A DNA stretch of 54,374 nucleotides, taken from assembly GCA_903642225.1 (NCBI GenBank), contig CAHJWI010000032.1:1-54374 (forward strand). The letters run 5' to 3'. The translations under genes and the position numbers were made by a program. The DNA is from Acidobacteriaceae bacterium. GTDB taxonomy: Bacteria; Acidobacteriota; Terriglobia; Terriglobales; Acidobacteriaceae. Shown here in pieces: positions 35,429 through 43,356 of the stretch. The notes under the pieces are model-generated. The model ran no database searches and had not been told where the DNA came from. It saw only the letters and a list, made by a program, of their open reading frames with translations. Every line of letters starts with the position of its first letter. Within the stretch, counting starts at the first letter, position 1.

Positions 35429-35505
35429 TGGTGACCCGGGGCAGATTCCAACTGCCGACCTTCGCCTTAGGAGTGCGCCGCTCTATGCATCTGAGCTACC
35501 GGGCC
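35429..35505 (-). tRNA. tRNA-Arg(CCU) with swapped elbow pair C19-G56
   Basis: The 77-base gene reads 5' to 3' from 35505. The acceptor stem GGCCCGG/CCGGGTC has one G-U pair, the D stem is GCTC/GAGC, the anticodon loop CTCCTAA gives CCU (reads AGG), the T stem is GGCAG/CTGCC, and CCA is encoded at 35431-35429. Two nearly invariant bases are changed together: the D loop AGATGCATA has C19 instead of G19 (35487), and the T loop TTGGAAT has G56 instead of C56 (35449). The tertiary pair is thus reversed but still complementary. The anticodon stem keeps only three central Watson-Crick pairs, with G27-A43 and A31-G39 opposed at its ends. Everything else is intact, arguing against simple decay. Confidence 0.9.
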
Positions 35506-35631
35506 ATGCTGCCAGTGTATAGCGTCCACACACCCTGCGCCGCCTCTGCTTGAAGGCGCACCCACTTCTCTGCAAAGGGTCCCGCACCTCACCCATTCAC
35601 TCCGCTTTGGTAAACTCTTGGGGAGGATCTT

Positions 35632-36846
35632 ATGCCTGCCCTAGTACGCCGCAACGCGGTCACCGTCTCGGTTGGGGGAGTGCGCGTCGGCTCCAGCGCC
35701 CCCGTCGTGGTTCAGTCCATGACAAACACCGACACCGCAGACGTGGAAAGCACCGTTCAGCAGGTCGCCGCGCTCGCACGGGCAGGCTCGGAACTCGTCC
35801 GCCTTACGGTCAACAACGATGCCGCCGCAAAAGCAGTTCCCTATATCCGTGACGGTCTCGCCGCCAAGGGTTGGACAACGCCCCTCATCGGCGACTTTCA
35901 TTACAACGGCCACCAACTCCTCGCCCGGTATCCTGACTGCGCTGAAGCCCTGGCCAAATACCGCATCAATCCAGGCAATGTCTCCATAGGCCGCAAAGAC
36001 GACGATAACTTCCGCACCATGATCGAAGTCGCGGTCGAGCATCAAAAGCCGGTGCGCATCGGCGTCAACTGGGGCTCTCTCGACCAGGCACTGCTCACAA
36101 AAATGATGGACGAGAACAGCCGCAGCGCTCGCCCGCTTGAAGCTCGCGACGTCATGCTCGAAACCATGGTGCGTTCCGCCCTCGACAACGCGGAAGCCGC
36201 CGAACGCTACGGTCTTCGCCGCAATCAAATAGTGCTCTCTGCCAAGGTATCTGGCGTGCGCGACCTGATCGACGTCTATACCGAACTCGCCCGCCGCACC
36301 GACCACTGCCTCCACCTCGGGCTCACCGAAGCTGGCATGGGTATGAAGGGTATCGTCACCTCTACCGCAGGGCTTGCGCCCCTTCTGCTCGCAGGCATCG
36401 GCGACACCATTCGCGTTTCGCTCACGCCGACACCCGGCGGCGACCGCTCTGAAGAAGTTCGTTGCGGCCAGCAGATCCTCCAGGCTCTCGGCATCCGCAG
36501 CTTCATGCCCCAGGTCACAAGCTGCCCAGGCTGTGGCCGCACCACATCCACTTACTTCCAAATGCTTGCGGAACAGGTACAAAACTACCTCGTGGAGTCT
36601 ATGCCTGAATGGAAGCTCCAGTATCCCGGCGTGGAAGAAATGAAACTCGCCGTGATGGGCTGCATCGTCAATGGGCCAGGCGAATCGAAACACGCCAACA
36701 TCGGCATTTCGCTACCCGGCACCTTTGAAGAGCCCAAAGCACCCGTCTACATTGACGGCAAACTCGCGCTGACTTTAAAGGGCGATCATATTGTGGATGA
36801 ATTTAAGGTCCTGCTAGACGACTATGTTAAGTCGCACTACGGCTAA
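35632..36846 (+). CDS. ispG: 4-hydroxy-3-methylbut-2-en-1-yl diphosphate synthase (IspG)
   Basis: The 404-residue enzyme catalyses the penultimate step of the MEP isoprenoid pathway, reducing the cyclic diphosphate MEcPP to HMBPP with a 4Fe-4S cluster. The N-terminal TIM-barrel starts [26 protein letters not shown]. The cluster ligands appear in SCPGCGRTT (two Cys), [12 protein letters not shown] (third Cys) and the adjacent Glu. Length and lack of an inserted domain make it the short bacterial form. The start has a GGGGAGG ribosome site. It stands alone on the plus strand, convergent with priA. Confidence 0.96.
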   Translation: MPALVRRNAVTVSVGGVRVGSSAPVVVQSMTNTDTADVESTVQQVAALARAGSELVRLTVNNDAAAKAVPYIRDGLAAKGWTTPLIGDFHYNGHQLLARYPDCAEALAKYRINPGNVSIGRKDDDNFRTMIEVAVEHQKPVRIGVNWGSLDQALLTKMMDENSRSARPLEARDVMLETMVRSALDNAEAAERYGLRRNQIVLSAKVSGVRDLIDVYTELARRTDHCLHLGLTEAGMGMKGIVTSTAGLAPLLLAGIGDTIRVSLTPTPGGDRSEEVRCGQQILQALGIRSFMPQVTSCPGCGRTTSTYFQMLAEQVQNYLVESMPEWKLQYPGVEEMKLAVMGCIVNGPGESKHANIGISLPGTFEEPKAPVYIDGKLALTLKGDHIVDEFKVLLDDYVKSHYG

Positions 36847-36919
36847 GCAGTCGCTGAAACATTGGTTTCCATATAACCACTTCCTAGCTCCAGCGGACAG
36901 CCGTAAGTTGCGCTTTTAC

Positions 36920-39445
36920 TTACATCAAGCTCAGGGCATCCACATCCACAAGCAACGCTCTGCGCGGTATTCCCTTAAGTTCTGCATGCGCCAGCATGGC
37001 CCGAATAGTCCGTTGCATCTCCGTCCGCTTCTCCGCCTTCAACACAATATGAAACCGGTGAATCCGCTTTAACCGCGAGATCGGCGAAGGCGATGGTCCC
37101 AACACGCGCACCCCAGGGGACCCGTCTCCCAGCCATCGCCCCAGTACCTGCGACCACGCACTCGCCTCTTCCAGCTTCTCCGACTGAATTACCACATTGG
37201 CCAGCACACCATATGGCGGGTAGAAGAACGGTCTGCGGAAATTCTTCTCTTTCCGTATAAAACCCTCGTAATCATGCTTCGCCGCAAATTCGATTGCGTA
37301 GTGGTCTGGATGATACGTCTGCACAATCACCCGCCCCGGCGCATCTCCGCGTCCCGCACGCCCACTTACCTGAGTCAGTAACTGGAACACACGCTCCGCC
37401 GCTCGAAAATCCGGCAATCCAAGCGCATGATCGCACCCGACGACACCCACGGTAGTTACACCGTGAATATCATGACCCTTCGCAATCATCTGCGTCCCAA
37501 CAAGTAAATTCATGTCTCCGCAGTGAAGCTGTTGCAATAAGTGCTCCATATCTGCACGGCTTCGCACGGTATCTCGATCCATGCGTCCTATCCGTGCCGA
37601 TGGAAAGATCTCCTGCAACTTCTCCTCACCCTGCTGGGACCCTGCACCAAAGAAATACAGGTGCTCGCTCTTACACGTAGGGCATTGCTTTGGCACCGTC
37701 CTCTGGAAACCACAGTAGTGGCATTCCAGCCTCTCGCCCGGATTGGCATGCATGTCACTGCCCGCCACCGGCCTATGATGCGTCATGCTGATCGCACAGT
37801 TCTCGCATTCGATCTTCTCGCCGCACGACCTGCACATCGTCACGTAGGAGTAGCCGCGTCGATTCAACAGAATGATCGCCTGCTCGCCGCGATCCAGCGT
37901 AGCCTGCGTCTCCTCAATCAGCGCCCGCGAAAAAATCGCATCCCCCCCGGTGTCGCGAAATTCTGCACGCATGTCCACCAGCTCGACCGAAGGCAGCGGT
38001 CGCCGATTCACGCGTTCATCCATGCGCACCAGCGCATATCGCCCCCGTTCCGCATTCGACCAGCTTTCCATGCTGGGCGTCGCAGACCCTAGCACCACCG
38101 GCACCTCCAGCAGCTTCGCACGCATCACCGCCACATCCCGGCCGTGGTACCGCGGCGTCTCCTCCTGCTTGTAGCTGCTGTCGTGCTCTTCATCCACAAT
38201 GATCAACCCAAGCGACGGCACCGGCGCAAACACAGCACTTCGCGTGCCCACCACCACCCGCGCTTCACCTCGCCGAATCCTGTGCCACTGCTCCGCTCGT
38301 TCATCTGGCGTCAGCTGCGAATGCAACAGCGCCACCTCGCCTCCGAACGCCGCGTGCATCTGCCCCGCCATTGCCGGTGTCAGCCCAATTTCAGGCACCA
38401 GCAGCAGCGCCGCCTTTCCCGCATCCAGCGTGTGCCGCATCGCCGCCACATACACCGCGGTCTTGCCGCTGCCCGTTACGCCATACAGCAGATGCGGCCT
38501 GAAACCTCCAGCATCAATCACGTCCTCGATCGCTCGCAGAGCCGCAGCCTGCGCCGTATTCAACGTGTGCTCATGCGCGTTCTTCTTCCCGTGCACCTGC
38601 AACCCGCCCATCCGAAACGCCTCAGGCGCATCCTCCAGCGCCACGACACCGCGTCGCACCAGTGTTGCCAGTGTGCTGTCCGGCACTGCCGCGTCGACGA
38701 GTTCACCGCGTTCATTCACCGCTGTACGCCCACGTAGCCTTGCACGAAGCTCCGCCAGCCGCAGCACACCACCTGCTGCCACCAACTCTTCCATCACACT
38801 CATCTGGTTCGCGTTCAGCTTCGGCAGGCGTACATCCTCCACCAGCCGGGCAATCTTCTCCAATCGCCGCGCATCCCTGTCCGCAGCTTCCACCTCGCGT
38901 ACCAGCCAGCGCTTACGCACCATGCCCTCCAGCAGCGCCTTGTTCGCCCCGGTCGCACCACGCAGAGCCGTCATCTTCATCACCGCGCCGCTCTCCAGCA
39001 CATTCAGCACTGCGTACTCGCGGTTCTGGTCCTCGGCACTTAACCTCGACCGGCGCGAACTCCCTTTCGCAGCACCTTCGTGCAGCACGGTCCTGCCCTG
39101 CTCGGCAATCCTGTACAGCAGCGTCCTTCGAATTTCCGCAGAAAGCGGCAGCATGCCCCGCAGCACCTCGCCCAGCGGCGCAATGTAATACTGCGCAATC
39201 CACTCCGCCAGCCGCATCAACTCATCCGGCAACAGTGCCGCCTCATCCAGCACCTGCTGCACCGGCTTTACCACAATGCCGTCCACCGGCGCGTCATCGT
39301 GTACCCGCAGCACGACACCCATCAGCCGCTGCCCACTAAACGGCACCAGTACCCGCGCACCCACGGCCGGGTCTTCACCGGTCACGCTATAGGTAAACGC
39401 CCGCTCCAACGGCACCGGCAACGCAACATCCACAAACCTCGCCAC
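36920..39445 (-). CDS. priA: Primosomal replication restart helicase PriA
   Basis: This 841-residue 3'-5' helicase recognises stalled forks and reloads the replisome. The N-terminal DNA-binding domain begins VARFVDVALPVPLERAFTYS. The helicase core shows YGVTGSGKT (Walker A) and IIVDEEHDSSYKQ (Walker B). A zinc region has CRSCGEKIECENC and CHYCGF...CPTC, giving eight cysteines. I place the start at GTG 39445; the open frame continues into the upstream GNAT gene, but that part is not PriA-like. The start lies 10 bases past the GNAT stop, so the two genes are probably co-transcribed. Confidence 0.94.
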   Translation of the reverse strand: MARFVDVALPVPLERAFTYSVTGEDPAVGARVLVPFSGQRLMGVVLRVHDDAPVDGIVVKPVQQVLDEAALLPDELMRLAEWIAQYYIAPLGEVLRGMLPLSAEIRRTLLYRIAEQGRTVLHEGAAKGSSRRSRLSAEDQNREYAVLNVLESGAVMKMTALRGATGANKALLEGMVRKRWLVREVEAADRDARRLEKIARLVEDVRLPKLNANQMSVMEELVAAGGVLRLAELRARLRGRTAVNERGELVDAAVPDSTLATLVRRGVVALEDAPEAFRMGGLQVHGKKNAHEHTLNTAQAAALRAIEDVIDAGGFRPHLLYGVTGSGKTAVYVAAMRHTLDAGKAALLLVPEIGLTPAMAGQMHAAFGGEVALLHSQLTPDERAEQWHRIRRGEARVVVGTRSAVFAPVPSLGLIIVDEEHDSSYKQEETPRYHGRDVAVMRAKLLEVPVVLGSATPSMESWSNAERGRYALVRMDERVNRRPLPSVELVDMRAEFRDTGGDAIFSRALIEETQATLDRGEQAIILLNRRGYSYVTMCRSCGEKIECENCAISMTHHRPVAGSDMHANPGERLECHYCGFQRTVPKQCPTCKSEHLYFFGAGSQQGEEKLQEIFPSARIGRMDRDTVRSRADMEHLLQQLHCGDMNLLVGTQMIAKGHDIHGVTTVGVVGCDHALGLPDFRAAERVFQLLTQVSGRAGRGDAPGRVIVQTYHPDHYAIEFAAKHDYEGFIRKEKNFRRPFFYPPYGVLANVVIQSEKLEEASAWSQVLGRWLGDGSPGVRVLGPSPSPISRLKRIHRFHIVLKAEKRTEMQRTIRAMLAHAELKGIPRRALLVDVDALSLM

Positions 39446-39455
39446 AATCTCAAGT

Positions 39456-39956
39456 CTATGCGCTGAGCATGTCAGTACGCAGATCGTGCGACATGTGCAC
39501 ATCGGCACGCGCATACCCCATGTACGGCAATTCCGTCTGCGGCACATGCTTAAATCCAAGCACCTCATACAGGTGCACCGCATTCGCCAGCACGCTGTTG
39601 CTACCCAGAAATACGCGCCGCGCGCCCAGCAACCGCGCCTGCTCCAACGTATACAGAATCAGACTGCGCCCAATCCCTTTGCCGCGCAGGCCGGGTGCCA
39701 CAGCCATCTTCGACAGTTCGAAATCTCCCTCTCCGTACGCCAGCAAGGCCACTGCACCCACCCGTTGCCCGTCAAGCTTGGCGATATACACCTGGCCACC
39801 TTTCGCCACAATCTGGCTCTCAGGGTCGTTCAACGTCCGCCTGTCCTTCTCCTCCAGCGTAAACAGCTTCTGGATCCATTCCTCGTTCAACGTCCGGAAC
39901 GCGTGCGCATCAGCCGGGGAGTGCATTGGGTAAAATTGCAGGGTCGACTCGTTCAT
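39456..39956 (-). CDS. GNAT family N-acetyltransferase
   Basis: The product is 166 residues from ATG 39956; a second ATG is one codon upstream, and AAAGGAG lies close to both. The acetyl-CoA-binding signature appears as MAVAPGLRGKGIGRSLI (R/Q-x-x-G-x-G/A), followed by LGARRVFLGSNSVLANAVHLYEVLGFK, the typical last helix and strand of the fold. Such enzymes acetylate amino groups of small molecules or proteins; the substrate is unknown. It is divergent from the LysR gene (80-base gap) and just ahead of priA. Confidence 0.9.
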   Translation of the reverse strand: MNESTLQFYPMHSPADAHAFRTLNEEWIQKLFTLEEKDRRTLNDPESQIVAKGGQVYIAKLDGQRVGAVALLAYGEGDFELSKMAVAPGLRGKGIGRSLILYTLEQARLLGARRVFLGSNSVLANAVHLYEVLGFKHVPQTELPYMGYARADVHMSHDLRTDMLSA

Positions 39957-40016
39957 CATTGACTCCTTTGCAAAGCCTAGCTTTCGCACATTGTTGCGTC
40001 CAATCGTTTGTTGAAC

Positions 40017-40028
40017 CTTATTGATAAG
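40017..40028. promoter_or_regulatory. Candidate LysR operator, imperfect palindrome CTTAT-TG-ATAAG
   Basis: CTTAT and ATAAG form an inverted repeat around TG, 8 bases ahead of the LysR-gene ATG, in the divergent gap shared with the GNAT gene. LysR-type regulators usually bind dyads in such gaps and repress their own gene. The dyad does not fit the T-N11-A form well, so this is tentative. Confidence 0.3.
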
Positions 40029-40036
40029 CTGAATGC

Positions 40037-40936
40037 ATGGACACCGAGGTCGAGCTGCGCCATCTGCGCTCCTTCGCCGCCGTTGCAGAATACCTGCACT
40101 TCGGCCGGGCTGCCGCTTCCTTGCACCTGGCCCAGCCCGCCCTGTCGCAGCAAATCCGCCGGCTTGAGGAACTAGTCGGCTACAAGTTGTTGCAACGCAC
40201 CTCCCGCTCGGTCGCCCTCACACCGGCCGGAGAAGCCCTGCTACCGCGCGCTCGCCGCTCCCTCCGCGGTCTGACCTCCGACCTCGCAGAAGTCCGCAGC
40301 ATCGGTCGAGGCGAACAGGGCTCACTCCATGTCGGCTTCATCGGCTCCGGCATGCTGACCAAGCTGCCCGGCATGCTGCAGCGTTATCGCACCCGCTATC
40401 CGCAGGTGCAGCTGCAATTGTACGAATCGTTCACCGCACAGGTACTCGCCGGGCTGCTCGACGAATCGCTGGACGCCGGCCTTCTACGCGACAGCGACAG
40501 CACAAACGGCATTGACCGTGAACCGCTCTGGACAGAGCCGTACATCGCCGTCGTTTCCTCAACTCATCCATTCGCCAAACGAAAATTCATCCGTCCGGCT
40601 CTTCTCCGTAACGACTCATTCGTCTTTTACGCCCGATCCGCTGGCGCCACCGCCTACGACAAGCCGCTCTCACTCTGCGCGGTAGACGGCTTTCGCCCAC
40701 GGGTCGTTCAGGAAGCATCCCACTGGCTCACCATCCTCCAGCTTGTTGCGGTCGGTTTCGGCGTTTCCATCGCACCGGCATGTGTCCGGTCCATCGCAGG
40801 TCCAGGCGTCGCGTGTCTCTCTCTTGCGGCCGTGCGCGAGCGCAGCATCGTTGAACTCGCCTTCCGTCACAACGAGCAGCGCCCCATCGTTCAACAGTTC
40901 GCGGCTGTCGCCCGCAGTCATCGACGGCGCACATGA
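40037..40936 (+). CDS. LysR family transcriptional regulator
   Basis: The 299-residue protein has an N-terminal winged helix-turn-helix (ELRHLRSFAAVAEYLHFGRA and LAQPALSQQIRRLEELVG) and a C-terminal periplasmic-binding-protein-like effector domain beginning GSLHVGFIGSGML. LysR proteins bind a small inducer and regulate divergently oriented genes; here the divergent gene encodes the GNAT acetyltransferase, a plausible target. The inducer is not deducible. Its stop overlaps the start of the next small gene (ATGA). Confidence 0.94.
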   Translation: MDTEVELRHLRSFAAVAEYLHFGRAAASLHLAQPALSQQIRRLEELVGYKLLQRTSRSVALTPAGEALLPRARRSLRGLTSDLAEVRSIGRGEQGSLHVGFIGSGMLTKLPGMLQRYRTRYPQVQLQLYESFTAQVLAGLLDESLDAGLLRDSDSTNGIDREPLWTEPYIAVVSSTHPFAKRKFIRPALLRNDSFVFYARSAGATAYDKPLSLCAVDGFRPRVVQEASHWLTILQLVAVGFGVSIAPACVRSIAGPGVACLSLAAVRERSIVELAFRHNEQRPIVQQFAAVARSHRRRT

Positions 40937-41313
40937 ACACCGCCCTGCGGCCCTACGGCTCGGGTTCAGCACACAGCGGCATCACTCATTTCGCGCTGCT
41001 GCCCCAGGCCATCATCGTCCTCTTCCAGGACGGCTCCGCGTACCTGTACACTGACGACCTTCCCGGCAAACAACACATCCGCCACATGCGCGCCCTCGCA
41101 GAAGCAGGACAAGGTCTCACCACATACATCAATCAAAAGGTCCGTTCAAACTACGCAGAAAGCCTCACCGCAGACCAGGTCAGAGCTCTAAGACACAGCA
41201 TCAGCCCCGCACCGGCGGCGTCAGCTTCATCTCCACCATCACGCGCTGCAGATCCTTCCACGCTTCGCCCTTTTGCCGCGGATCCCGCAACAAATACGCC
41301 GGATGGTACGTAA
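40933..41313 (+). CDS. Small KTSC-domain-like protein
   Basis: The product is 126 residues. Its ATG overlaps the LysR stop as ATGA, suggesting translational coupling. SGITHFALLPQAIIVLFQDG, then YLYTDDLPGKQHIRHMRALA and LTTYINQKVRSNYAE resemble KTSC-type proteins, which close with a helix ending in a similar 'fixNxxVRxxY' pattern. The last ~35 residues are Pro/Ala/Ser-rich and overlap the 3' end of the convergent uracil-DNA glycosylase gene by about 113 bases. Function is unknown. Confidence 0.6.
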   Translation: MNTALRPYGSGSAHSGITHFALLPQAIIVLFQDGSAYLYTDDLPGKQHIRHMRALAEAGQGLTTYINQKVRSNYAESLTADQVRALRHSISPAPAASASSPPSRAADPSTLRPFAADPATNTPDGT

Positions 41314-42283
41314 CCGCACACTTCGCGCCGCGCACGTCAAACCACTGCCCCCGCAGGCTGCTCAATGACTGCTTCACTCCCAGCAGGTACGTAGCCGCCG
41401 TCGCACCCAGCGCCACAATCACCTCTGGCCGCACAATGTCGATCTGCTCCAGCAGAAACTGCGAGCACGTGTTCGCCTCGACAGGCTCCGGCGCTCGATT
41501 TTTCGGCGGCCGGCACTTCACAATATTTGCGATATACACCGCATCGCGACGCAATCCCATCGCACCGATCATATTGTTCAGCAGTTGACCGGCCTTGCCC
41601 ACGAACGGCACACCCGTCTCATCCTCATCCGCGCCGGGCCCCTCACCCACAAACATGAGCCGAGCGTTCGCATCGCCATCCCCAAACACAATGGAATGCC
41701 GACCCGCATACGCCAGCGGACACCGCGTGCAATCTCCGATCCTCTCTCGTACAGCGACCAGCGCCGCTGCATGCCCCTGCGGCTCTATCCGAATCGTGGG
41801 CAAGGGCGAAATCTGATTGAAAGGCACAGGCGGCATCGCTTCTGCAAAGATATCCTGCTCACCCGCATCGCCGGTAAAACCTGCCGCGCCCTCTGCATCC
41901 GGCGTGTGTTTACCTGCCAAAACCGGCGCAGACACCGATATTTGCGGACCCGCCGAACGCAAGCCGGTTGCCGCGAGGGACCGTGCACCACCCGCCGCGC
42001 GCTGCACAGACTTTTCAAACGGAGAAGCCGTTGACGCAGCAGCAATGGGGCCGACCTTTGGCCGCTCTGTCTGCGGTGCTGCTCCCCTTGGTGTGGAGAC
42101 ATCCCGCTTTTCCGCAGTGACCGCATCGCCTGTTGCAGCCCGCCCCGACGCTGCAAACCAGGCCAGCAGAGCCTCGTCACCAGCACAGTCACCTGCCACA
42201 TACAAGTCAAACACTCCAAGATCGCGAAGGTAGTCCACATACCCGCGGACGTCTTCCGGTCTTAGCTCGATCGCTGCGCTCAC
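41201..42283 (-). CDS. Family 4 uracil-DNA glycosylase with long N-terminal extension
   Basis: The product is 360 residues from GTG 42283. It removes uracil from DNA to start base-excision repair. Family 4 marks are the 4Fe-4S cysteines (CTRCPLA, and KCRPP further on), GEGPGADEDETG with the catalytic-region acidic residues, and the final VTYHPAYLLRDP motif. Typical family members are about 190-230 residues; here the first ~150 residues are extra, with a short helical start and a low-complexity Ala/Pro-rich linker. The extension may mediate protein contacts; this is inference. It overlaps the convergent small gene at its 3' end. Confidence 0.93.
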   Translation of the reverse strand: MSAAIELRPEDVRGYVDYLRDLGVFDLYVAGDCAGDEALLAWFAASGRAATGDAVTAEKRDVSTPRGAAPQTERPKVGPIAAASTASPFEKSVQRAAGGARSLAATGLRSAGPQISVSAPVLAGKHTPDAEGAAGFTGDAGEQDIFAEAMPPVPFNQISPLPTIRIEPQGHAAALVAVRERIGDCTRCPLAYAGRHSIVFGDGDANARLMFVGEGPGADEDETGVPFVGKAGQLLNNMIGAMGLRRDAVYIANIVKCRPPKNRAPEPVEANTCSQFLLEQIDIVRPEVIVALGATAATYLLGVKQSLSSLRGQWFDVRGAKCAVTYHPAYLLRDPRQKGEAWKDLQRVMVEMKLTPPVRG

Positions 42284-42323
42284 TCCATCATTCTAAAAGG
42301 CGGCCGAAGCATTCAGCATGAAA

Positions 42324-42536
42324 TCAGATCTGAATTGGCTCAATGCGCGGAGCAGGCTTTGGAACCACGAAGCGAACCTGTCCTCCACGAATTTCATCCT
42401 GCGCCACCCGGCACGCCTTCAGGCTGGTCGTGTGAATCAGCGGGACCGCACCCGATTGAAGCTGCCGCGCACGCCGCGCAACACCCTTCACCAAGCTGTA
42501 CTTGTTTTGTAGCGAATCGTCCATCGGCAGCATCAT
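42324..42536 (-). CDS. rpoZ: DNA-directed RNA polymerase omega subunit
   Basis: The 70-residue subunit helps assemble and stabilise RNA polymerase by binding the beta' subunit. DDSLQNKYSLVKGVARRARQ and KACRVAQDEIRGGQVRF are the conserved helices of omega. The start has GGAGGAG seven bases upstream. It is on the short side for the family. It follows gmk on the same strand, an order seen in many bacteria (gmk-rpoZ). Confidence 0.92.
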   Translation of the reverse strand: MMLPMDDSLQNKYSLVKGVARRARQLQSGAVPLIHTTSLKACRVAQDEIRGGQVRFVVPKPAPRIEPIQI

Positions 42537-42635
42537 GCGTTGACTCCTCCGTTACTGTTGCTACTCTACGCGAAAATTCGCAATTTGGCGCGGGCGGATG
42601 GAGAATGACACTTGATTCACACACCGTCTCTGTGC

Positions 42636-43316
42636 TTACAACGACTTGGCCTGCCCAACAGCTGCAAAACTCTCGAGTGCCCGACGCAACCGAACCGAAC
42701 CATGCCCCGTTTCGCACTGCGCTGCTAATGCCTGCAACGAAGCATCACCATGGCGCGCCGTCAGCACGATGGCACGCATCTCTGCCACTGCTGGTTCCAG
42801 CACATCGTTCACAATGGCGTACCGATAGCTGTGCAGATACGCCAACTCTCCACGTGCCTGCTGCAGCCTGCGTTCAATCACGGCTTCATCCGTCATGTGC
42901 TCGGCCACGCTGCGGTTGCGTAAACGCTTCTCCAGCACCGCAGGACTCGGCGGCATTATAAAGATCGACACCGCCTCCGGCATCCTTCCAATTACCTGCA
43001 TCGCACCCTGCACATCAATGTCCAGCAGCAAGTCGCGGTGATGCTCCGCGGCCAGGTGCAACGCACTCTTCGCCGTGCCATAGTAGTTGCCGAACACCTC
43101 GGCCCACTCCAAAAACGCATCATCCGCCATCATCTGCTCAAAGCGCTCGCGCGCAATAAAGTGGTATTCCCGCCCGTCCGTCTCTGATCCGCGTGGCAGG
43201 CGAGTCGTGTAACTCACGCTGAACTCAAGCCCTTCCACCAGTTGCCGGAGTTCGCTCACCAGCGTTGACTTACCGGAACCGCTGGGGGCGGAGATGATGA
43301 ATAGAATGCCCGCCAT
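42636..43316 (-). CDS. gmk: Guanylate kinase
   Basis: The 226-residue enzyme phosphorylates GMP to GDP with ATP in nucleotide synthesis. ISAPSGSGKSTLV is the P-loop; FSVSYTTRLPRGSETDGREYHF holds the GMP-binding Arg, Glu and Tyr residues; LLLDIDVQGAMQV is the next conserved block. I chose ATG 43316, which has AGGGGAG five bases upstream; the longer frame overlaps the end of the preceding ABC gene. The final ~25 residues extend past the usual end. It is part of the run ABC exporter-gmk-rpoZ. Confidence 0.95.
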   Translation of the reverse strand: MAGILFIISAPSGSGKSTLVSELRQLVEGLEFSVSYTTRLPRGSETDGREYHFIARERFEQMMADDAFLEWAEVFGNYYGTAKSALHLAAEHHRDLLLDIDVQGAMQVIGRMPEAVSIFIMPPSPAVLEKRLRNRSVAEHMTDEAVIERRLQQARGELAYLHSYRYAIVNDVLEPAVAEMRAIVLTARHGDASLQALAAQCETGHGSVRLRRALESFAAVGQAKSL

Positions 43317-43356
43317 GTCTGCTCCCCTTATACCCGATGCCGCTACCGACGCGAAC

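Noticed and set aside
35429..35505. Treating the tRNA-Arg as a pseudogene because of C19, G56 and anticodon-stem mismatches.
   Set aside because: The 19-56 change is compensated and all other stems and the CCA are intact, which fits a functional but unusual tRNA better.
35641..36693. 350-codon minus-strand open frame opposite ispG.
   Set aside because: ispG is certain on the plus strand; the antisense frame arises from high GC and has no family resemblance.
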